Shown here: positions 7,227 through 10,109 of the stretch, piece by piece
Position numbering within the stretch: the stretch's first letter is position 1
How the letters are laid out: each line of letters opens with the position of its first letter
NCBI GenBank assembly: GCA_029865285.1
Contig: JAOUHE010000057.1
Span: 1 to 10,109 of the forward strand
Direction: 5' to 3'
Length of the DNA stretch: 10,109 nt
Source: Chloroflexota bacterium
Lineage (GTDB): Bacteria; Chloroflexota; Limnocylindria; QHBO01
Notes under the pieces: generated by a model
What the model saw: only the letters and a program-made list of their open reading frames with translations
Database searches by the model: none
What the model was told of the DNA's origin: nothing
Position numbers and translations under genes: made by a program

Positions 7227-7285
7227 TGCCCTCGCGACACAGCTCGAGAGCTTCGCCCGCCCCCGGCTGCTGCCCCCCGTTCGGC

Positions 7286-7315
7286 TTGACACGGCGGGAA
7301 AGGCGGCCGTATCCT
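7286..7315 (+). promoter_or_regulatory. Sigma70-type promoter
   Basis: A perfect -35 box TTGACA (7286-7291) is followed after 18 bp by a -10 box TATCCT (7310-7315, four of six matches to TATAAT, with the key TA at the start). In such GC-rich DNA this is a strong candidate. Transcription would start near 7322, just where the paired segment 7321-7502 begins. No protein start with a ribosome site follows before the terminator at 7519-7548. Confidence 0.6.
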
Positions 7316-7321
7316 CCCGCG

Positions 7322-7548
7322 GCGGCCCCGACCTTGCCCCGTTGTCACGTGGTGCCGCCCGGGGAACCTCCCACGAGGACCAAGCAACAGCCATGAGACT
7401 CCCGAGCAGCGCCCGAATCGAGCGCCCCGAGACGGCACCCGGCGGTGTCGACGGCGGGAGATCTGCGCCCCCCTCGAGCTGACGCCAGGCGGCACGGCCG
7501 CCAAGCACACGCCACGAGCCGTGGGCCAGATTGGGTCCACGGTTTTTT
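7322..7548 (+). ncRNA. Candidate structured RNA or attenuated leader, about 225 nt, between promoter and intrinsic terminator
   Basis: The segment runs from the predicted start of transcription to the T-tract of an intrinsic terminator. Complementary segments nest in order: GGCGGCC (7321-7327) with GGCCGCC (7496-7502); GTGCCGCC (7352-7359) with GGCGGCAC (7488-7495), directly next to it on the 3' side; CTCCCG (7399-7404) with CGGGAG (7455-7460), enclosing two local hairpins. One is GCGC/GCGC (7409-7425, with an inner mismatch). The other is CGGCACC-CGGC-GGTGTCG (7433-7450, one G-T pair). I do not see the signature sequences of RNase P RNA, tmRNA, SRP RNA or the common riboswitches. Either it is a free-standing small RNA or the regulatory leader of the ABC operon 120 nt downstream. 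GC-rich DNA folds easily, so the structure alone is weak evidence; promoter plus terminator carry the call. Confidence 0.4.
7519..7548 (+). terminator. Intrinsic (Rho-independent) terminator
   Basis: A 9-bp stem pairs 7519-7527 (CCGTGGGCC) with 7534-7542 (GGTCCACGG preceded by G) with one G-T wobble and a 6-nt loop (7528-7533). It is followed at once by six T (7543-7548). The opposite strand has no T-tract, so it acts on plus-strand transcripts. A weaker alternative hairpin, CCACG-AGC-CGTGG (7512-7524), would use the left arm and could compete with it. Confidence 0.8.
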
Positions 7549-7552
7549 GATG

Positions 7553-7603
7553 CTCGCCATGGGCGAGGAGCAGGAGCCGCGGACCGCGCAGGACCCGCGG
7601 CTC
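7553..7603 (+). repeat. Two perfect hairpins between the terminator and the ABC gene
   Basis: CTCGCC (7553-7558) pairs with GGCGAG (7562-7567) over a 3-nt loop. GAGCCGCGG (7574-7582) pairs with CCGCGGCTC (7595-7603) over a 12-nt loop. Neither is followed by a T-tract. They lie in what would be the leader of the ABC operon if transcription reads through the terminator. I find no good promoter between 7549 and 7668, which favours read-through. Confidence 0.5.
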
Positions 7604-7656
7604 TGTGCATGAAATGGAGAGGTATCCAACCGAGCAAGGTGACGACAGATCACGAC

Positions 7657-7662
7657 GAGGAA
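7657..7662 (+). promoter_or_regulatory. Ribosome binding site of the ABC ATPase gene
   Basis: GAGGAA lies 6 nt before the ATG at 7669. It supports this start over the in-frame ATG at 7609 and GTG at 7639, which lack well-spaced sites. A competing GAGGA 4 nt before GTG 7768 would give a protein starting right at the ABC domain. Confidence 0.6.
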
Positions 7663-7668
7663 CCCGAG

Positions 7669-8577
7669 ATGACCGGTCTCCTGCAAGAACCGAAGACCGA
7701 GCCGATGCGCGCCCCGGTACCGGCTGCGCCGCCGTCACGCACCCGTCGCACGCTGCCCGAGGACGGCGTGCCCGCGCTGCTCGTCGAGCACGTCACCAAG
7801 CAGTTCCTGGTCGGCCGCAAGCGGAAGCCCGTCACGGCCGTGAAGGACATCTCCCTGCGCATCCGACGGGGCGAGATCTACGGCGTACTGGGCGCAAACG
7901 GGAGCGGCAAGTCGACCTTCATTCGGCTGGTCAGCACGCTGCTGACCCTCGACACCGGCAAGGTGGAGGTGTTCGGCCACGACATCGAGCGCGACGAGAT
8001 GGCGGTCAAGCGACTGATCAACCGGGTGAGCGTGGACGCGGCCTTCTTCAAGAAGCTGAGCCCCTTCGAGAACCTGGCCTACGCCGCACGCCTGTACGGC
8101 ATGGACCCGAAGTCGGCGCGGCAGCAGGCGATCGCCATCCTGGCGCGGCTGGGGATCAGCGAGAAGCGGCTCGGCCGTCCGCTGGAGCAGATGAGCCGGG
8201 GGATGCAGCAGAAGGTCGCCATCGCGCGCGCACTGCTGACCAGCCCGACCCTGCTGCTGCTCGACGAGCCGACGACCGGCCTCGACCCGCGCTCGAAGCT
8301 CGACGTGCAGAGCTTCATCGAGGACCTGCGCGATGGCCACGACGCCACGATCGTGCTCACAACGCACGACCTGGCGGAGGCCGATCGGCTGTGCGACCGA
8401 ATCGCGATCATCAACGACGGGAGGATCGTGGTGGAGGAGACGCCCGAGGCGCTGAAGGTCCTCGTGGCGGAGCGCCACGGACAGGAGCCGACCATGGAGA
8501 GCGTCTTCATGACCTTCACCGGACGCTCCCTGGACGACGACCTCGACAACGAGAACGACGAGAACGACGAGGGCTAG
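7669..8577 (+). CDS. DrrA-like ABC transporter ATP-binding protein
   Basis: The product has 302 residues. After a Pro/Arg-rich N-terminal extension (1-33), a complete ABC ATPase follows: Walker A GANGSGKST (75-83), signature MSRGMQQ (175-181, a variant of LSGGQ), Walker B LLLLDE (195-200), D-loop TGLD (203-206) and switch H233 in TTHD. The stretch where the Q-loop glutamine is expected reads RVSVDAAFFKKLS (119-131) and has no glutamine. The overall pattern fits the ABC-2 exporter group (DrrA/CcmA-like, drug or lipid export). The C-terminus is very acidic (DDDLDNENDENDEG), encoded by a short tandem repeat. The energy-coupling subunit works with the permease encoded 4 nt downstream. The substrate is unknown. 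The start at 7669 is favoured by its ribosome site; GTG 7768 is possible. Confidence 0.93.
   Translation: MTGLLQEPKTEPMRAPVPAAPPSRTRRTLPEDGVPALLVEHVTKQFLVGRKRKPVTAVKDISLRIRRGEIYGVLGANGSGKSTFIRLVSTLLTLDTGKVEVFGHDIERDEMAVKRLINRVSVDAAFFKKLSPFENLAYAARLYGMDPKSARQQAIAILARLGISEKRLGRPLEQMSRGMQQKVAIARALLTSPTLLLLDEPTTGLDPRSKLDVQSFIEDLRDGHDATIVLTTHDLAEADRLCDRIAIINDGRIVVEETPEALKVLVAERHGQEPTMESVFMTFTGRSLDDDLDNENDENDEG
8551..8571 (+). repeat. Tandem 9-bp repeat encoding an acidic tail
   Basis: The unit GAGAACGAC occurs twice in a row (8551-8559, 8560-8568), followed by a partial GAG. In frame it encodes Glu-Asn-Asp repeats at the extreme C-terminus of the ABC ATPase. Replication slippage could change its length without a frameshift. 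Confidence 0.7.
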
Positions 8578-8581
8578 AGCG

Positions 8582-9382
8582 ATGACCCTGATGACCCGCG
8601 AACTGAAGGCGTCGTTCGCCTTCGTGGAGCGGAACTTCAACCTGACAAAGCGCTACTGGGGCTGGGAGGTCGCATTCCTGGTCTATGCCGTGGCGGGCGC
8701 GTTGGCCGTGTCGCTCATCGGCGCAGGGCAGAACGATACCCGGCTCCTGCTTACGCTCGTGATCGGTGCCGTGTTCTGGAACTACCTGTCGGTCGTCTTC
8801 AGCTTCATCGCCGAGACGGTCAGCTGGGAGCGCTGGGAGGGGACGCTGGAGTACACGTTCATGGCACCGGTGCGCCGCTATGCCCAGATGCTCGGCTCCA
8901 CGCTCTATGCGGTCATCTTCGGCTTCGTGCATACCGTGGTGGTGCTCGTCGTGCTCGCGCTCTTCTTTGAACTCGACCTGAGCCAGGCCAACTTCGGGAC
9001 CGCCGCGGTCTTCATGGTGCTCGGCTCGGTCTCGTTCATCGGGATCGGGATCATGACGGCCATCCTGCCGCTCATGTACGTCGAGCGCGGAGCGCAGATG
9101 ACCTTCGTGCTGCAGTCGGTACTGCTGTTGATCAGCGGCGTCTACTACAGCATCGACGTGCTGCCCGGCTGGATGCAGGTGGCCTCGAACTTCTCGCCCG
9201 CAACGTACGTACTCGACGGCGTGCGTGCGGGCCTGATCGACGGCGTGGGGACAGCGGATCTGCTTCGCGACGTGTGGCCCCTCGCCCTGATGGGGATCGT
9301 TTTCATCCCGCTGGGGCTCTGGGCATTCGGCCGTGCCGAGCGCTATGCCAAGCGGACCGGCAAGCTCAAGCGAGTAGGCTGA
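8582..9382 (+). CDS. ABC-2 type transporter permease
   Basis: The product has 266 residues and about six membrane spans. Conserved features of ABC-2 permeases are visible. The cytoplasmic coupling segment is ERWEGTLEYTFMAPVRR (about 80-96). A span pair follows around FGTAAVFMVLGSVSFIGIGIM. The late motif is SGVYYSIDVLPGWMQVASNFSP (about 185-206), followed by TYVLDGVRAGL. The length is normal for the family. It would form the membrane channel with the ATPase encoded just upstream (4-nt gap, same strand), exporting a drug-like molecule, lipid or polysaccharide; nothing in the sequence fixes the cargo. The ATG at 8582 is taken as start. An in-frame ATG at 8591 is an alternative, and no strong ribosome site distinguishes them. 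Confidence 0.92.
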   Translation: MTLMTRELKASFAFVERNFNLTKRYWGWEVAFLVYAVAGALAVSLIGAGQNDTRLLLTLVIGAVFWNYLSVVFSFIAETVSWERWEGTLEYTFMAPVRRYAQMLGSTLYAVIFGFVHTVVVLVVLALFFELDLSQANFGTAAVFMVLGSVSFIGIGIMTAILPLMYVERGAQMTFVLQSVLLLISGVYYSIDVLPGWMQVASNFSPATYVLDGVRAGLIDGVGTADLLRDVWPLALMGIVFIPLGLWAFGRAERYAKRTGKLKRVG

Positions 9383-9386
9383 ACCG

Positions 9387-10109
9387 ATGCGCACCCTACC
9401 GGATGGCCTCGTCCTGCGTCCCTATGCCGGCCTGTCGGATGTGCCGGAGATGCTGCGCGTCTTCACCGCGTCCAACGTGGCCGACGAGATCGATGAGCGA
9501 GCGTCCGCGGCGTTCCTCACCACATGGTTGACGCACCCGAGCGAGCACTTCGATCCTGCCAACGACCTGGTGCTGGCCGAGGTCGATGGCGAGGTGGTGG
9601 GCTACGGTTGGGCCTTCTGGGTCGACACGACCGACGGCCTGCGCGAGTACCTTACCCGCGGTCACGTGCACCCGGTGTGGAGGCGACGCGGTGTTGGCAG
9701 TGCCATCCTCGCGCGCAATGTCGCGCACCTGCGCGGCATGTCGGCGGTGCACGACACCGATCGGGAGCGGGTGATGGGCACGTTCGCCGATGAACGACGC
9801 CCCGGCGCGGTGGCGCTCGTGCGTGCAAACGGCTATCAGCCGGTTCGCTACTTCTTCGAAATGCTGCGACCGACCCTCGAGGCTGTCGTGATCCCGCCGA
9901 TGCCCGAAGGCCTCGAGCTGCGACCGATATCGGACCGCGAGGGCTACCGCCGCGTCTGGGACGCCGATGCGGAGGCGTTCATGGATCACTGGGGCGGCTT
10001 CGACGCCTCGGATGCGAGCTTCGAAGAGTGGCTCGACCAGCCGGATTTCGACCCGTCCCTGTTCCTCATCGCCTGGGATGGAGACGAGATTGCCGGCGGC
10101 GTGATCAAC
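9387..10109 (+). CDS. Tandem GNAT-domain N-acetyltransferase (3' partial)
   Basis: The frame runs open from ATG 9387 to the window edge, giving 241 residues. The first GNAT domain (about 8-160) has the acetyl-CoA binding motif A: GHVHPVWRRRGVGSAIL (92-108), with the R-x-x-G-x-G pattern at R99-G102-G104, after a strand AEVDGEVVGYGWAFWV. It closes with the typical RANGYQPVRYFFEM (146-159). A second GNAT-like domain starts near residue 176 (LELRPISDREGYRRVW) and reaches strand IAWDGDEIAGGVI before the cut. Two-domain GNATs include mycothiol synthase and various resistance or unassigned acetyltransferases; the substrate cannot be told here. It follows the permease by 4 nt on the same strand, so it is probably co-transcribed with the exporter. 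The ribosome site is weak. Confidence 0.88.
   Translation, partial: MRTLPDGLVLRPYAGLSDVPEMLRVFTASNVADEIDERASAAFLTTWLTHPSEHFDPANDLVLAEVDGEVVGYGWAFWVDTTDGLREYLTRGHVHPVWRRRGVGSAILARNVAHLRGMSAVHDTDRERVMGTFADERRPGAVALVRANGYQPVRYFFEMLRPTLEAVVIPPMPEGLELRPISDREGYRRVWDADAEAFMDHWGGFDASDASFEEWLDQPDFDPSLFLIAWDGDEIAGGVIN

Larger units (their letters stand above)
6983..7285. other. Divergent intergenic region upstream of the LiaF-like operon
   Basis: About 300 bp without a convincing gene. Frames are open on both strands, but the translations are low-complexity and Arg/Ser/Pro-rich, without recognisable motifs or ribosome sites. The base composition is less regular than in the coding neighbours, with AT-richer patches such as 7081-7096. 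It holds two clean inverted repeats (7031-7047 and 7212-7226, listed separately) and a weaker GTTGTC/GACAAC pair (7168-7173 and 7186-7191). I see no good minus-strand promoter for the LiaF-like operon, though it must lie here or nearby. Confidence 0.6.

Noticed and set aside
7054..7482. Plus-strand open frame of about 142 codons in the intergenic region
   Set aside because: It has no ribosome site, no coding bias and no motifs, and it spans the promoter at 7286-7315.
7574..7603. 9-bp perfect hairpin as a second terminator
   Set aside because: No T-tract follows the stem on either strand. It is kept only as a leader hairpin.
6983..7738. Minus-strand extension of the LiaF-like frame by about 250 codons
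   Set aside because: The added sequence is Arg/Ser/Gly-rich without motifs and runs antisense through a promoter and terminator. The start at 6982 has a ribosome site and leads straight into the first membrane span.
8516..9394. Minus-strand open frame opposite the ABC permease
   Set aside because: It is rich in His, Arg, Asp and Glu without fold motifs, a typical mirror of a GC-rich membrane-protein gene.
9396..9989. Minus-strand open frame opposite the GNAT gene
   Set aside because: The plus-strand frame carries clear acetyl-CoA binding motifs; the minus translation has none.

Overview
The window is a very GC-rich bacterial chromosomal segment with strongly G/C-biased third codon positions, densely packed genes, GTG as well as ATG starts and purine-rich Shine-Dalgarno sites. 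Together with a PspC/LiaF-like envelope pair, a DrrA-type exporter and a PMT-type mannosyltransferase, this suggests an uncultured Chloroflexota or a related actinobacterium-like lineage. This is inference: the window has no rRNA or marker gene to settle taxonomy. There are no mobile elements, CRISPR arrays or tRNAs that I can see.

Layout. (1) Bases 1-111 hold the C-terminal tail of a plus-strand gene, possibly a DUF151 bifunctional nuclease. It meets, stop codon on stop codon, (2) a minus-strand family-2 glycosyltransferase of the polyprenyl-phosphate-mannose synthase (DPM1) type (108-899). (3) A 132-bp divergent intergenic stretch carries a 7+1+7 palindrome. (4) A giant plus-strand membrane protein of 1520 residues (1032-5594) joins two GT-C glycosyltransferases in one chain: a Gpi18/COG5542-like mannosyltransferase, then a GT39/PMT protein O-mannosyltransferase. 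A beta-propeller-like domain of about 355 residues is inserted between the catalytic first loop and the second membrane span of the PMT half. (5) A minus-strand two-gene operon (6982 to 5556) encodes a LiaF-like 'toast-rack' membrane protein and a PspC-domain protein, coupled by ATGA. The PspC gene overlaps the tail of the giant gene by 39 bp. (6) A non-coding stretch (6983-7668) holds two palindromes, a near-consensus sigma70 promoter, a segment of nested inverted repeats and a textbook intrinsic terminator. It may be a stand-alone RNA of about 225 nt or an attenuated leader. (7) A plus-strand operon follows: DrrA-like ABC ATPase (7669-8577), ABC-2 permease (8582-9382) and a tandem-GNAT acetyltransferase (9387 to the window end), with 4-nt gaps.

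How the genes may work together. The cytoplasmic GT2 enzyme would charge a polyprenyl phosphate with a hexose, probably mannose. The GT-C modules of the divergent gene would use that lipid donor on the outer face of the membrane. The PMT half would start O-mannosylation of secreted proteins, and the Gpi18-like half would either extend the glycan or act on another acceptor. The propeller insert may recruit or sense substrate. The PspC/LiaF-like pair is a typical envelope-stress module. The ABC exporter, preceded by a structured leader with a terminator, is a candidate for RNA-level control.

The most novel-looking items are the double GT-C fusion with its propeller insert next to the donor-lipid synthase, and the promoter-to-terminator RNA segment upstream of the ABC operon.
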